This document shows, one piece after another, positions 14,991 through 24,891 of a stretch of DNA of 64,000 nucleotides (within the stretch, counting starts at the first letter, position 1; every line of letters begins with the position of its first letter). A program made the position numbers and the translations under genes. The stretch comes from JAATFS01 sp037145635 (GTDB taxonomy: Bacteria; Pseudomonadota; Gammaproteobacteria; Xanthomonadales; Xanthomonadaceae), in assembly GCA_037145635.1 (NCBI GenBank), contig JBBCXB010000001.1, positions 558,001 to 622,000 on the forward strand, written 5' to 3'. The notes under the pieces were generated by a model that worked only from the letters and a program-made list of their open reading frames with translations, did no database searches and was not told where the DNA came from.

Positions 14991-17189
14991 TCAGGCGGGC
15001 ACCGCCTGCGCCCAACCGGCTCCGTGGAACTCGGCCGCGCCTCGTGACGCGGCTGCGCGCCGTGCCGGTCCCAGTGCTGTGGGCGCCGAGACGCCGGGGC
15101 GTGCGCCGAGCCGGAACGTGGAGACCGCCGTTTCCAGCACGTCCGCCTGTTCCTCCATCGCACGCGCGGCGGCAGTGGCTTCCTCGACCAGCGCGGCGTT
15201 CTGCTGGGTGGCCTCGTCCATCTGGGTCACGGTCTGGTTGACCTGCTCGATGCCGGCCGACTGTTCCTGCGAGGCGGCGGAGATCTCACCCATGATGTCG
15301 GTCACCCGCTGCACCGAGGCCACGATCTCGCCCATGGTCCGGCCGGCGGTATGCACCAGCGCCGAGCCCTCGGCGACCTTGCCGACGGAGTCGTCGATCA
15401 GGCCCTTGATTTCCTTGGCGGCACCGGCCGAGCGCTGTGCCAGCGTGCGCACCTCGGAGGCGACCACCGCGAAGCCGCGGCCCTGTTCGCCGGCGCGTGC
15501 CGCTTCCACCGCGGCGTTGAGCGCCAGGATGTTGGTCTGGAAGGCGATGCCGTCGATCACCGAGATGATCTCGGCGATCTTCTTCGACGAGGTCTCGATG
15601 CCGGTCATGGTCTCGACCACCTGGCTGACCACCTCGCCGCCGCGCGAGGCGACGTCGGCGGCGCCGATCGCCAGCTGGTTGGCCTGGCGCGCGTGTTCGG
15701 CGTTCTGGCGCACGGTGGAGGTCAGCTCCTCCATCGACGCGGCGGTCTCCTCGAGGCTGGCGGCCTGCTGCTCGGTGCGGCGCGACAGGTCGCCATTGCC
15801 GGTGGCGATCTCGCTGGCCGCGGTATTGATCGCCGACGACGCGTGCTGAATGCGGCCGACGATGCCGGTCAGCTGCTCGATGGTGAAATGGGTGTCGTCA
15901 CGCATCTGCGCGAACACGCCATGGAACTCGCCCTGCAGGCGCTGGCTCAGGTCGCCCGAGGCGATGGTCTTGAGCATGCCCGACACCGCGCCCAGGCTGG
16001 CATCGGTGGCACCGACCATGCCGTTGAGCGTGTCCAGCATCTGCTTGAATGCGTACTGGAAGCGCTCTGCATCGCCGCGGACGCTGAAGTCGCCTTCGGC
16101 CACCGCGCTCGCGAGCCGGGTGATCTCGGCGTTGACGTCGGTGAGGTTGCGCTTGCAGGTGGTCATGGCCTCGGTGATGCGCGCCTGCTCGCCGGGCAGC
16201 GCCTCCATGTCGCCGGACAGGTCGCCGATCGAATAGTGGCCCATCAGTTCCACCAGCCGCAGGTTGAGCCCGATCTGGGCGTCGACCAGTCCGTTGACCT
16301 GGCCGACCATGCTGCCGTAGTCGCCGGGGAAGGCCTCGGCATCGATCCGGAAGCCGGTGGCCCCGGCCTGGTGCCGTTCCGTCATCCCGCCGAGCGCGCC
16401 GATGACGCTCTTGAGCTGCCGCTGCATGTGCGACAGGCTCCGCAACAGGGCGGCCGTCTCGTCGTTGCCGACGATGCGGATGTCGTTGTCCAGCCTGCCG
16501 GCCGCGACCTCGTCGGCCACCTGCATCGCCCGCTGCAGCGGCCGGGTGAGGCTCCGGGTGATCAGCACGGCCGCGAGGAGGCCGAGCACCAGGCTGGTCG
16601 CGCCCAGCACCAGGGTCTGCATCCGCGCGTTGCGGCCGATGTCGCTCATCTTGAGCTTGGCGAGCGTGGCGGCCTTCTCCTGGTAGGCGATGCCCTTGGC
16701 GAGCGCGCGGTTCCAGGCCTGCATGGCCGGGGTGGCGACCTCGATGGTCTGGCGGATGGCGCCGTCGATGTCGCCGGCCGCGGCCAGCTCGCTCATCCTG
16801 CGGTTCGCGGCCTGCGCGACCGCGCGGGTCGCCATCACTTCCTTGCGGATGGCGGTGCCGTTCGCATCGACCGGCAGCTTCATGTACTGGGCCCAGACCG
16901 TCTCGTAGCGCTGGCGCAGCCGGCCAAGCTCGGCCTCGGCCTGGGGCAGGTCGCTGCCGCGCTTGAGCAGCATCTCCCGGCGGATGCGGACCATCGCGTC
17001 GTTGATGTTGAGCAGCTCGTTGAACTGCCGCATCTTGACCATGTTGACGTTCGCGATCTGGTCGAACTGCTGGGTCTGCTGGCGATTGCCGCGCAGCGAG
17101 GCGAACAGGATCAGCGCGATGAGCGCCAGGAGCAGGGCGAAGCCCGCCAGCAGCCGGGTGCCGACGTTGAAGCGTTGAAGAAAGGCCAT
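14991..17189 (-). CDS. Methyl-accepting chemotaxis protein with HAMP domain
   Basis: Membrane chemoreceptor of 732 residues. The first helix is about residues 12-32 (LLAGFALLLALIALILFASL), a four-helix-bundle-type periplasmic domain follows to about residue 190, and a second helix (LVLGATSLVLGLLAAVLI) leads into HAMP (RSLTRPLQRAMQVADEVAAG). The cytoplasmic part has additional linker repeats and the signalling hairpin IDGIAFQTNILALNAAVEAA with ARAGEQGRGFAVVASEVR. The ligand is unknown. The C-terminus is Ala/Arg-rich and ends GWAQAVPA without an aromatic tether. It is transcribed alone, away from the che genes at 57-64 kb. Confidence 0.93.
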   Translation of the reverse strand: MAFLQRFNVGTRLLAGFALLLALIALILFASLRGNRQQTQQFDQIANVNMVKMRQFNELLNINDAMVRIRREMLLKRGSDLPQAEAELGRLRQRYETVWAQYMKLPVDANGTAIRKEVMATRAVAQAANRRMSELAAAGDIDGAIRQTIEVATPAMQAWNRALAKGIAYQEKAATLAKLKMSDIGRNARMQTLVLGATSLVLGLLAAVLITRSLTRPLQRAMQVADEVAAGRLDNDIRIVGNDETAALLRSLSHMQRQLKSVIGALGGMTERHQAGATGFRIDAEAFPGDYGSMVGQVNGLVDAQIGLNLRLVELMGHYSIGDLSGDMEALPGEQARITEAMTTCKRNLTDVNAEITRLASAVAEGDFSVRGDAERFQYAFKQMLDTLNGMVGATDASLGAVSGMLKTIASGDLSQRLQGEFHGVFAQMRDDTHFTIEQLTGIVGRIQHASSAINTAASEIATGNGDLSRRTEQQAASLEETAASMEELTSTVRQNAEHARQANQLAIGAADVASRGGEVVSQVVETMTGIETSSKKIAEIISVIDGIAFQTNILALNAAVEAARAGEQGRGFAVVASEVRTLAQRSAGAAKEIKGLIDDSVGKVAEGSALVHTAGRTMGEIVASVQRVTDIMGEISAASQEQSAGIEQVNQTVTQMDEATQQNAALVEEATAAARAMEEQADVLETAVSTFRLGARPGVSAPTALGPARRAAASRGAAEFHGAGWAQAVPA

Positions 17190-17460
17190 AGCGGCGTCTC
17201 CTTGGAGTGGGAGTGAGCTGAGTGCGCCGGAAGAATCCGTGTGGGGGGGAAAGCTCCATACGCCATCCGCTGCACGGCAGTGAATGCCGGGCAGTGCCTC
17301 GGTTGCGGCGGGTCACGAGTTTTCTGGATGCGACAGAACGTCGCACCCGGCGCCCGTGCGGACGGCTCGGGCGATCATGCGATCAGGCGACGGATAACCA
17401 GGCGACGGGTTCGTGCGGCCGGGCCGGTAACGAAACGCGCGCGCAGCGCGCGGCGGCCTG

Positions 17461-17793
17461 CTACGCGCGGTCGTCGCGGGTCCACACCGCGTCGTGCTCG
17501 CGCTTGACCGGGAAGCGGGGCACCGCGGTGTAGGCGGGCGCGCACAGAGGGCGGCCGTCGCGCACGTCGAAACGCGCGCCGTGCAGCACGCACTCGATGC
17601 TGCCGGCCTGCGGATCGAAGCTGCCGGGTGACAGCTCGTAGTCCTCGTGGCTGCAGCGGTCCTCCAGCGCGTACAGCTCGCCGTCGAGGTTGAACACCAC
17701 GATCGGCGTGTCGGTGACCTCGTCCCAGGTGGTCCTCATCTCGCCCGGCAGCAGTTCGGCCGCCGCACACACAAAGGTCCAGGTCTCGCTCAT
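17461..17793 (-). CDS. Rieske-type [2Fe-2S] protein
   Basis: Small Rieske protein of 110 residues with the two ligand pairs DRCSHEDYEL (Cys-x-His) and CVLHGARFDVRDG (Cys-x-x-His), the spacing seen in Rieske ferredoxins of non-haem iron oxygenases. WTFVCAAAELLPGE is the usual opening. There is no membrane anchor, so it should be cytosolic. ATG 17793 overlaps the stop of the upstream GNAT gene (ATGA), and both lie just downstream of sufS on the same strand, so the ferredoxin may be co-expressed with the Fe-S assembly operon; its electron partner is unknown. Confidence 0.88.
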   Translation of the reverse strand: MSETWTFVCAAAELLPGEMRTTWDEVTDTPIVVFNLDGELYALEDRCSHEDYELSPGSFDPQAGSIECVLHGARFDVRDGRPLCAPAYTAVPRFPVKREHDAVWTRDDRA

Positions 17794-18326
17794 GCCGGCG
17801 CCCCCAGCGCCTTTTCCAGCACCTCGAAGCGCAGGTCCTGGCGCAGCGGCACGCCGAAGCGCGGATCGCCGTAGGGGAAGGGCTTGTGGATGCCGGTACG
17901 GCGGTAGCCGCGGCGCTCGTAGAAGGCGATCAGCTCGTCGCGGATGTCGATCACGGTCATGCGCATCCAGGGCAGGCCCCACTGCACCTGTGCGATGCGC
18001 TCGGCCTCGGCCAGCACCGCCTTGCCGAGGCCGCCGCCCTGCAGCGCCGGGCTCACCGAGAACATGCCGAAATAACCGGCACCGGCCTCCTCGGCGATGT
18101 GCGCGCAGGCCACCAGGACGCCGTCCTGTTCTACCAGCAGCACCAGGCTGCGGTCGCGCAGGATGTCCTGGCGCAGTACCTCGGCGTCGATGCGGTTGCC
18201 GTCGAGGAAGTCGGCCTCGGTGGTCCAGCCGGCACGGCTGGCATCGCCGCGATAGGCCGAGGTCACCAGCGCGACGATGGCGTCGAGGTCGGCGACGGTG
18301 GCGGTACGGAAGGTGGTCGTGTGCAT
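17790..18326 (-). CDS. GNAT family N-acetyltransferase
   Basis: Acetyltransferase of 178 residues with the acetyl-CoA loop SVSPALQGGGLGKAVLAEAER (Q/RxxGxG/A-like) at about residues 95-115 and a C-terminal YERRGYRRTGI typical of the fold. TATVADLDAIVALVTSAYRG is the normal N-terminal strand-helix. The substrate cannot be told from sequence. Its stop codon overlaps the start of the Rieske gene; upstream, a 100-base gap filled by an inverted repeat separates it from sufS. Confidence 0.88.
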   Translation of the reverse strand: MHTTTFRTATVADLDAIVALVTSAYRGDASRAGWTTEADFLDGNRIDAEVLRQDILRDRSLVLLVEQDGVLVACAHIAEEAGAGYFGMFSVSPALQGGGLGKAVLAEAERIAQVQWGLPWMRMTVIDIRDELIAFYERRGYRRTGIHKPFPYGDPRFGVPLRQDLRFEVLEKALGAPA

Positions 18327-18337
18327 GGGAGCAGTTT

Positions 18338-18418
18338 AATCGGGAATCGGGAAGGGGGAATCGGCGGGGCGCCCGGGCTGGCCGCCTTCCGTCTTCAATC
18401 CCCAATCCCCAATCCCGG
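18338..18418. repeat. Dispersed inverted repeat (GGGAATCGGGAAGGGGGAATCGG arms)
   Basis: The left arm at 18338-18363 and the right arm at 18394-18418 (CAATCCCCAATCCCCAATCC) are inverted copies around a GC-rich core. It fills the gap between sufS and the GNAT gene and resembles the elements at 52498-52727. It may serve as a terminator or mRNA stabiliser. Confidence 0.75.
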
Positions 18419-18426
18419 CACTTCGC

Positions 18427-19671
18427 TCAGGCGAGCAGCTTGCGCACCTTGTTCAACGCCACGACGAAACGCTCGATCTCGTCGTGCGTGTTGTAGAACG
18501 CCAGCGACGCGCGGCAGGTCGCGGCCACGCCGTAGAACTGCAGCAGCGGGTGCGCGCAATGCTGGCCGGAGCGGATCGCCACGCCTTCCAGGTCGAGCAG
18601 GGTGGCCAGGTCGTGCGCGTGCGCGCCCTCGATCAGGAACGAGACCACCGCGGCCTTGTCCGGCGTGGTGCCGAACAGGCGCAGTCCGTCGATGCGCTGC
18701 AACTCCTCGGTGAGGTGCGCCAGCAGTTCGGACTCGCGCGCCTCGATGTGCGCCAGGCCGACCGATTCCAGGTAGTCCACCGCCGCGCCCAGGCCGACGA
18801 AGCCGGCGATGTTGGGCGTGCCGGCCTCGAACTTGTGCGGCGCGTCGTTGTAGACCGTGCCCTCGAAGCTGACTTCCTTGATCATTTCGCCGCCGCCCAG
18901 GAACGGCGGCATCGACTGCAGGTGCTCGCGACGCGCCCACAGCGCGCCGGTGCCGGTGGGACCGCACATCTTGTGGCCGGTGATGGCGTAGAAGTCGCAG
19001 CCGATGCCGCTGACGTCGATGCGCCGGTGCGGTGCGGCCTGCGAGCCGTCGACCACGGTGACGATCCCGCGCCGGCGTGCCTCGCGGCAGATCTCGCGCA
19101 CCGGGTTGACGGTGCCGAGCACGTTGGAGACGTGGGCGATGGCCAGCAGCCGCACCTCGGGCGTCATCGCCGCCCGCAGCGCGTCCAGGTCGAGCGCGCC
19201 GTCGGCGCTGATCTCGGCCACGCGCAGGCTCGCGCCGGTACGTTCGGCCACCAGCTGCCACGGCACGATGTTGGCGTGGTGCTCCATCCGCGACACCAGG
19301 ATCACGTCGCCGTGCTTGAGCCGCGGCAGCGCCCAGGAATAGGCCACCAGGTTGAGCGCGAAGGTGGTGCCGCTGCACAGCACCAGTTCGTCCGAGCGCA
19401 CGTTGAGGAACCGCGCCAGCCGGGAGCGCGCACCTTCGTAGGCCTCGGTCGCCTCGGTGCCGAGCGCGTGCACCGCGCGGCTGACGTTGGCGTTCTGGCG
19501 CCGGTAGAACTCGTCGGTGGCGGCGATCACCGTCAGCGGCTTCTGGCCGGTGTTGGCGTTGTCGAAGTAGATCAGCGGCTTGCCGTGCACCTGCCGCATC
19601 AGCAGCGGGAAGTCCGCGCGAACGCGTTCCCAGTCCGGCGGGGTGTCGGCCGCGGCGGCGACGGTGTTCAT
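18427..19671 (-). CDS. sufS: Cysteine desulfurase SufS
   Basis: PLP enzyme of 414 residues that removes sulfur from cysteine for Fe-S cluster building. YFDNANTGQKPLTVI opens the fold; the PLP lysine lies in AITGHKMCGPTGTG, and the persulfide-forming cysteine in RSGQHCAHP. DFPLLMRQVHGKPL and SNVLGTVNPV are group II desulfurase (SufS/CsdA) motifs. ATG 19671 overlaps the sufD stop (ATGA). No sufE is seen in the window, so the sulfur acceptor must be encoded elsewhere or be SufB directly. Confidence 0.95.
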   Translation of the reverse strand: MNTVAAAADTPPDWERVRADFPLLMRQVHGKPLIYFDNANTGQKPLTVIAATDEFYRRQNANVSRAVHALGTEATEAYEGARSRLARFLNVRSDELVLCSGTTFALNLVAYSWALPRLKHGDVILVSRMEHHANIVPWQLVAERTGASLRVAEISADGALDLDALRAAMTPEVRLLAIAHVSNVLGTVNPVREICREARRRGIVTVVDGSQAAPHRRIDVSGIGCDFYAITGHKMCGPTGTGALWARREHLQSMPPFLGGGEMIKEVSFEGTVYNDAPHKFEAGTPNIAGFVGLGAAVDYLESVGLAHIEARESELLAHLTEELQRIDGLRLFGTTPDKAAVVSFLIEGAHAHDLATLLDLEGVAIRSGQHCAHPLLQFYGVAATCRASLAFYNTHDEIERFVVALNKVRKLLA

Positions 19672-20984
19672 GCCACCCCCGCCGAGCTCAGTGCCCGGTC
19701 CAGGTGCGCGGCGAGCGCCTCGCCCAGCGGCGCGGGCAGCGCGCGCAGCGGCTCGTGGCAGAACGCGGCACTGAGCAGCTGCTGCGCGCGCTCCCTGGGC
19801 AGGCCGCGCGAACGCAGGTAGAACAGCGCGTTCGCGTCGATCTGGCCCACGGTGGCGCCATGCGCCGCCTGCACCTCGTCGGCGTCGATCACCAGCACCG
19901 GCTGGGTGTCGATCTCGGCATTCGGCGACAGCAGCAGGTTCTTGTTGGACAGCCGCGCATCGGTGCCGTCGGCGCCCTCGCGGATATGGATGCCGCCATG
20001 GAACACCACGCGGCTGCGATCGGCGGCGACCCCGCGCCACAGCAGCTCGGCCGCGGTGTCGCGGGCGATGTGCTCGATGCCCAGGCGGGTGTCGACATGG
20101 CGGCGGCCGTTGCCGAGCAGCACGCCGTTGGCGGTGAGCCGGGCGTTGTCGCCCTCCAGGCGCACGTTGAGTTCGTGGCGCGAGAGGCCGCCGCCGAGTT
20201 CGAGGTCCACGCGGTGGTATTCGGCCTCGCGCGCCAGCACCGCGTCGGTGCGCAGCAGCGAGGTGGCGGCGTCGGCATCGGCCTGCACGCGGGCGTGGGC
20301 CAGGCGTGCGCCCTGCGCCAGGTGCACGTGCGCCACGGTGTTGCCCAGGTGCGCGGACGCCCCCTGGTGGAGGTGGTGTTCGACCACGTGCAGCGACGCG
20401 CCCTGGCGCAGCTCGATCAGGTGCCGGTGGTGCCAGGCGGGATCGGCCGCCGGCGCGCCGGCGGGAGCCGCGGCGGGGACGCTGACGAACACCAGGTGCA
20501 CCGGCGTCTCGACGGCGACCCCGGCGTCGACGCGCAGCAGCACCCCCTCGTCGGCCAGCGCGGCGTTGAGGCGGGCGAACACCTCGTCGCTGCGCTCGAA
20601 GCGGCGGCCGAGGAACCGCAGCGCCTCCTCGCCGTCGCCCAGGGCGTCGGACAGCGGCCGCAGGGCGACGCCGGCCGGCAGGTCGCCGGCCTCCGACAGC
20701 CCCGCGGCGTGGCGGCCGTTGACGAACACCAGGCGCGGGGCCGGGATGTCGGCCAGCAGCGCGGGATCCACCGGGGCGACCTGTGCCGGGGCCGGGGCGA
20801 AGGCGCGGCGCTCCAGCGCCCGCAGCGAGGTGTACTTCCACGCCTCGCTGCGCGGCCCGGGCAGGCCGTCGCGCAGCGCCTCGTCGAGCGCGAGCCGGCG
20901 TGCGGCGTCGCGCCGCGGATCGGTGCCCGCGCCGGTGCCGGCGTGGGCGAAGGCGTCGCGCAGGGAGTCGAGCAGGACGCTCAT
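19668..20984 (-). CDS. sufD: Fe-S cluster assembly protein SufD
   Basis: Scaffold subunit of 438 residues that pairs with SufB and SufC in the SufBC2D complex. The N-terminus contains GPRSEAWKYTSLRALERR, the standard SufD segment, and the C-terminus holds the beta-helix core (LLSPNAEIDTQPVLVIDADE, ATVGQIDANALFYLRSRGL, AQQLLSAAFCHEPL), common to SufB and SufD. The conserved HGATVGQ and RSRG motifs are intact. The start at 20984 shares one base with the sufC stop (TGATG); an in-frame ATG 39 bases upstream lies within sufC and is not preferred. Confidence 0.95.
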   Translation of the reverse strand: MSVLLDSLRDAFAHAGTGAGTDPRRDAARRLALDEALRDGLPGPRSEAWKYTSLRALERRAFAPAPAQVAPVDPALLADIPAPRLVFVNGRHAAGLSEAGDLPAGVALRPLSDALGDGEEALRFLGRRFERSDEVFARLNAALADEGVLLRVDAGVAVETPVHLVFVSVPAAAPAGAPAADPAWHHRHLIELRQGASLHVVEHHLHQGASAHLGNTVAHVHLAQGARLAHARVQADADAATSLLRTDAVLAREAEYHRVDLELGGGLSRHELNVRLEGDNARLTANGVLLGNGRRHVDTRLGIEHIARDTAAELLWRGVAADRSRVVFHGGIHIREGADGTDARLSNKNLLLSPNAEIDTQPVLVIDADEVQAAHGATVGQIDANALFYLRSRGLPRERAQQLLSAAFCHEPLRALPAPLGEALAAHLDRALSSAGVA

Positions 20985-21748
20985 CAGGCCACCGCCTGCG
21001 GCGCGACGCGGTCCTTCAGCCACTCGTAGCCGTGCTTTTCCAGCTCCAGCGCGAGCTCGGGTCCGCCGGTCTGCACGATGCGGCCCTCGGCCAGCACGTG
21101 CACCACGTCGGGCTTGATGTAGTCGAGCAGGCGCTGGTAGTGGGTGATCACCAGGAACGAGCGCTCCGGCGAGCGCAGCGCGTTGACGCCCTCGGCCACG
21201 GTCTTGAGCGCGTCGATGTCCAGGCCGGAGTCGGTCTCGTCCAGAATCGCCAGCCGGGGCTCGAGCACGGCCAGCTGAAAGATCTCGTTGCGCTTCTTCT
21301 CGCCACCGGAGAAGCCTTCGTTGACGCCACGGTGCAGCAGCTCGTCCTTCAGGTGCAGCACGGCCAGCTTCTGCCGCACCAGCTTGAGGAACTGCATCGA
21401 GTCCAGCTCGTCCTGGCCGCGCGCCTTGCGCTGGGCATTGAGCGCGGCGCGCAGGAAATAGGTGTTGTTCACGCCCGGGATCTCGACCGGGTACTGGAAC
21501 GCCAGGAACAGGCCGGCGGCGGCGCGCTCCTCCGGCTCCAGCGCGAGCAGGTCGGCGCCCTCGAACTCGACGCGGCCGCTGCCGACCTCGTAGCCCTCGC
21601 GCCCGGCCAGCACGTTGCCCAGGGTGGACTTGCCGGCGCCGTTGGGGCCCATGATGGCGTGCACCTGGCCCGGCTGCACCTGCAGCGACAGACCCTTGAG
21701 GATGTCCTTGCCGGCGACGCTGGCGTGGAGGTTTTCGATGTTCAGCAT
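20984..21748 (-). CDS. sufC: Fe-S cluster assembly ATPase SufC
   Basis: ABC-type ATPase of 254 residues that powers the SufBC2D scaffold. Walker A is GPNGAGKSTLGNVLAG (about residues 34-49), the signature is FSGGEKKRNEIFQL, and Walker B ends LAILDETDSGLDIDAL, which is typical of SufC. ITHYQRLLDYIKPDVVHVL is the H-loop region. The gene is separated from sufB by the LprI-like gene, an unusual interruption, but only one base lies between the LprI-like stop and this ATG. Confidence 0.96.
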   Translation of the reverse strand: MLNIENLHASVAGKDILKGLSLQVQPGQVHAIMGPNGAGKSTLGNVLAGREGYEVGSGRVEFEGADLLALEPEERAAAGLFLAFQYPVEIPGVNNTYFLRAALNAQRKARGQDELDSMQFLKLVRQKLAVLHLKDELLHRGVNEGFSGGEKKRNEIFQLAVLEPRLAILDETDSGLDIDALKTVAEGVNALRSPERSFLVITHYQRLLDYIKPDVVHVLAEGRIVQTGGPELALELEKHGYEWLKDRVAPQAVA

Positions 21749-21749
21749 G

Positions 21750-22201
21750 TCACTTCACTTCCGCAGAATTTTTGATGGAACCGGCGCACATCTCGCCTTC
21801 CTCGACGCCGTCGAGCCAGGCCTGCAGCTGCTTCACGCGCTGCAGGGTCAGCTCGGCCTGGATCTGGCCGACGCACATCGGATAGACCGAGCCGTATTCG
21901 GCGGTGGGATCGGCGTGCGCGGCGAGCGGCATCCGGGCCTCCAGCTCGGCGTCGCGGAACGCGAGCCAGCGCTGCTGGGCGAGCTTGAGCTTGGCCAGGA
22001 ACAGCGGGCTGTCGGCGTACTTGGCCTGGATCGCCTTCCAGGTCCGGTTGAGGCGGGCGTCGGCGTCCTTGAACTCGTTCGCGGCGCACTGGTTCAGCGC
22101 GCCCTGGCTGGGGGCGTCGTAGCAACTGGGGGCGGGCGCCGGCGCGGCCGCCAGGGCCAGCGTCGGCAGCGCCGAGGCCAGCAGCAGGAGCAGGGGCCTG
22201 A

Positions 22202-22205
<4 letters not shown>
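21750..22205 (-). CDS. LprI/DUF1311-like exported protein inside the suf operon
   Basis: Exported protein of 151 residues with a signal peptide (IRPLLLLLASALPTLALA, cleavage near AAA). The mature part, with CYDAPSQGALNQCAANEFK, ADARLNRTWKAIQ and AQQRWLAFRDAELEA, is the DUF1311 pattern found in LprI lysozyme inhibitors and in many uncharacterised periplasmic proteins. Four cysteines could form two disulfides. It overlaps the sufB stop (ATGA) and ends one base before sufC, so it is fully embedded in the operon. A periplasmic protein in a cytosolic assembly operon is odd; no function is known. Lysozyme inhibition is only the family name. Confidence 0.82.
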
Positions 22206-23659
<1,454 letters not shown>

Positions 23660-23674
23660 GGGGCTGCCTACAGG

Positions 23675-24136
23675 TCAGGTGGTCGCGACGCGAGCGGCGA
23701 TGGAACGCCGCCGGCCGTCGCCGGAAGGGAGGGGAAGCGGATGCAGCATCTGCGCCAGGGTGACGCCGCGCAGCGCGTCGGCGACCACGTCGTTGATCAG
23801 CCGCCAGTTGGCGCGCACGCCGCACTGGTGGGCGATGCCGCACTGGCCGTGGTCCTGGCTGCACTCGGTGATCGCCAGCGGGCCCTCCATCGCCTCGACG
23901 ATCTCGATCAGGGTGATGTCGCCGGCGGCCCGCGCCAGGCGGTAGCCGCCGTGCACGCCGCGCAGGCCTTCGACCAGGCCGGCCTGGGCCAGCGGCTTGA
24001 GCAGCTTGCTGACCGTGGGCGGCTCCAGGCCGGCCTGCTCGGCCAGCTCGCTCGCGCTCAGCACGTCGCCCGCGCGCGCGGCGAGCACCGTCAGGACGAC
24101 GGTGGCGTAGTCGGTAAGCTTGGTGACGCGCAGCAT
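23675..24136 (-). CDS. Rrf2 family Fe-S-sensing regulator of the suf operon
   Basis: Winged-helix transcription factor of 153 residues starting LRVTKLTDYATVVL at ATG 24136; longer upstream readings run through a promoter region. The recognition helix is near LEPPTVSKLLKPLAQAGLVEG and the wing near GVHGGYRLAR. Three cysteines in CSQDHGQCGIAHQC (Cys-x6-Cys-x5-Cys) sit where IscR ligates its [2Fe-2S] cluster. The protein probably senses cluster supply and autoregulates the suf operon, as the name SYSTEM SUF regulator in related genomes implies. IscR and SufR cannot be separated by sequence reading alone. Confidence 0.9.
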   Translation of the reverse strand: MLRVTKLTDYATVVLTVLAARAGDVLSASELAEQAGLEPPTVSKLLKPLAQAGLVEGLRGVHGGYRLARAAGDITLIEIVEAMEGPLAITECSQDHGQCGIAHQCGVRANWRLINDVVADALRGVTLAQMLHPLPLPSGDGRRRSIAARVATT

Positions 24137-24263
24137 CGGCGTGGCCGGGAGGGAAAGCGGACCGAAATTGTACGCTTTATCGCCGGCGGAGGCCAACCCG
24201 CGGTTCAGCGCGGCGCCAGGCGCGGCCCGGGGTGGCCGCGGCCGGGCCTCCGGCCGGCGGGGA

Positions 24264-24292
24264 TTGGCGCGCCCGGTCCGGCGCGCCACAAT
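24264..24292 (+). promoter_or_regulatory. Candidate sigma-70 promoter of the SET-domain gene
   Basis: TTGGCG at 24264-24269, a 17-base spacer and CACAAT at 24287-24292. Transcription would start near 24299, leaving about 20 bases before ATG 24320 and only about 8 before ATG 24308, which favours the later start. Confidence 0.5.
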
Positions 24293-24319
24293 GGCGCCGC
24301 CCCCTCAATGGAAGCCTTC

Positions 24320-24787
24320 ATGTCGCGCAAGATCGCCGCCCGCAAGTCCCGCATCCACGGCAACGGCGTCTTCGCTGTCGCCCCGCTCAAGAAAGGCGAG
24401 CGCATCATCGAGTACAAGGGTCGCCGGCGTACGCATGCCGAGGTGGATCGCGACGACAGCGGCGACGTCGAGAGCGGCCATACCTTCCTGTTCACGCTCA
24501 GCGACGACTACGTGATCGACGCCAACTACGAAGGCAACGACGCACGCTGGATCAACCACAGCTGCAGTCCCAACTGCGAGGCGCTGATCGAGGAGGCCGA
24601 GGGCGACGACCGCCGCAAGGACAAGGTCGTCATCGAGGCGTTGCGCAGCATCAAGCCGGGCGAGGAACTGACCTACAACTACGGCATCACCCTGGGCGAG
24701 CGCCACACGCCGCGCCTGAAGAAGATCTGGGAATGCCGCTGCGGCTCGAAGAACTGCACCGGCACGATGCTGCAGCCCAAGCGCTGA
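24320..24787 (+). CDS. SET domain-containing protein (putative lysine methyltransferase)
   Basis: Compact SET protein of 155 residues. The fold elements are complete: GNGVFAVAPLKKGERIIEYKG, the SAM/lysine-channel motif RWINHSCSPNCEAL, GEELTYNYGI with the catalytic tyrosines, and a post-SET CRCGSKNCTG whose cysteines, with the NHSCSPNC Cys, can bind zinc. SET enzymes methylate lysines of histones and other proteins in eukaryotes; bacterial copies, including chlamydial and Legionella ones, act on host or own proteins. There is no secretion signal. The target here is unknown. GGAAG seven bases before ATG 24320 supports that start over ATG 24308. Confidence 0.9.
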   Translation: MSRKIAARKSRIHGNGVFAVAPLKKGERIIEYKGRRRTHAEVDRDDSGDVESGHTFLFTLSDDYVIDANYEGNDARWINHSCSPNCEALIEEAEGDDRRKDKVVIEALRSIKPGEELTYNYGITLGERHTPRLKKIWECRCGSKNCTGTMLQPKR

Positions 24788-24891
24788 GCGGCGCCGCGGC
24801 GGGCCCGTGACGCGGCGCCCACATCGGTTCACGGGTGCGCAACGTGTCGGCTCCTACGGTCGTGGCCCATTCCCTGCACGAGGCACCCGCC

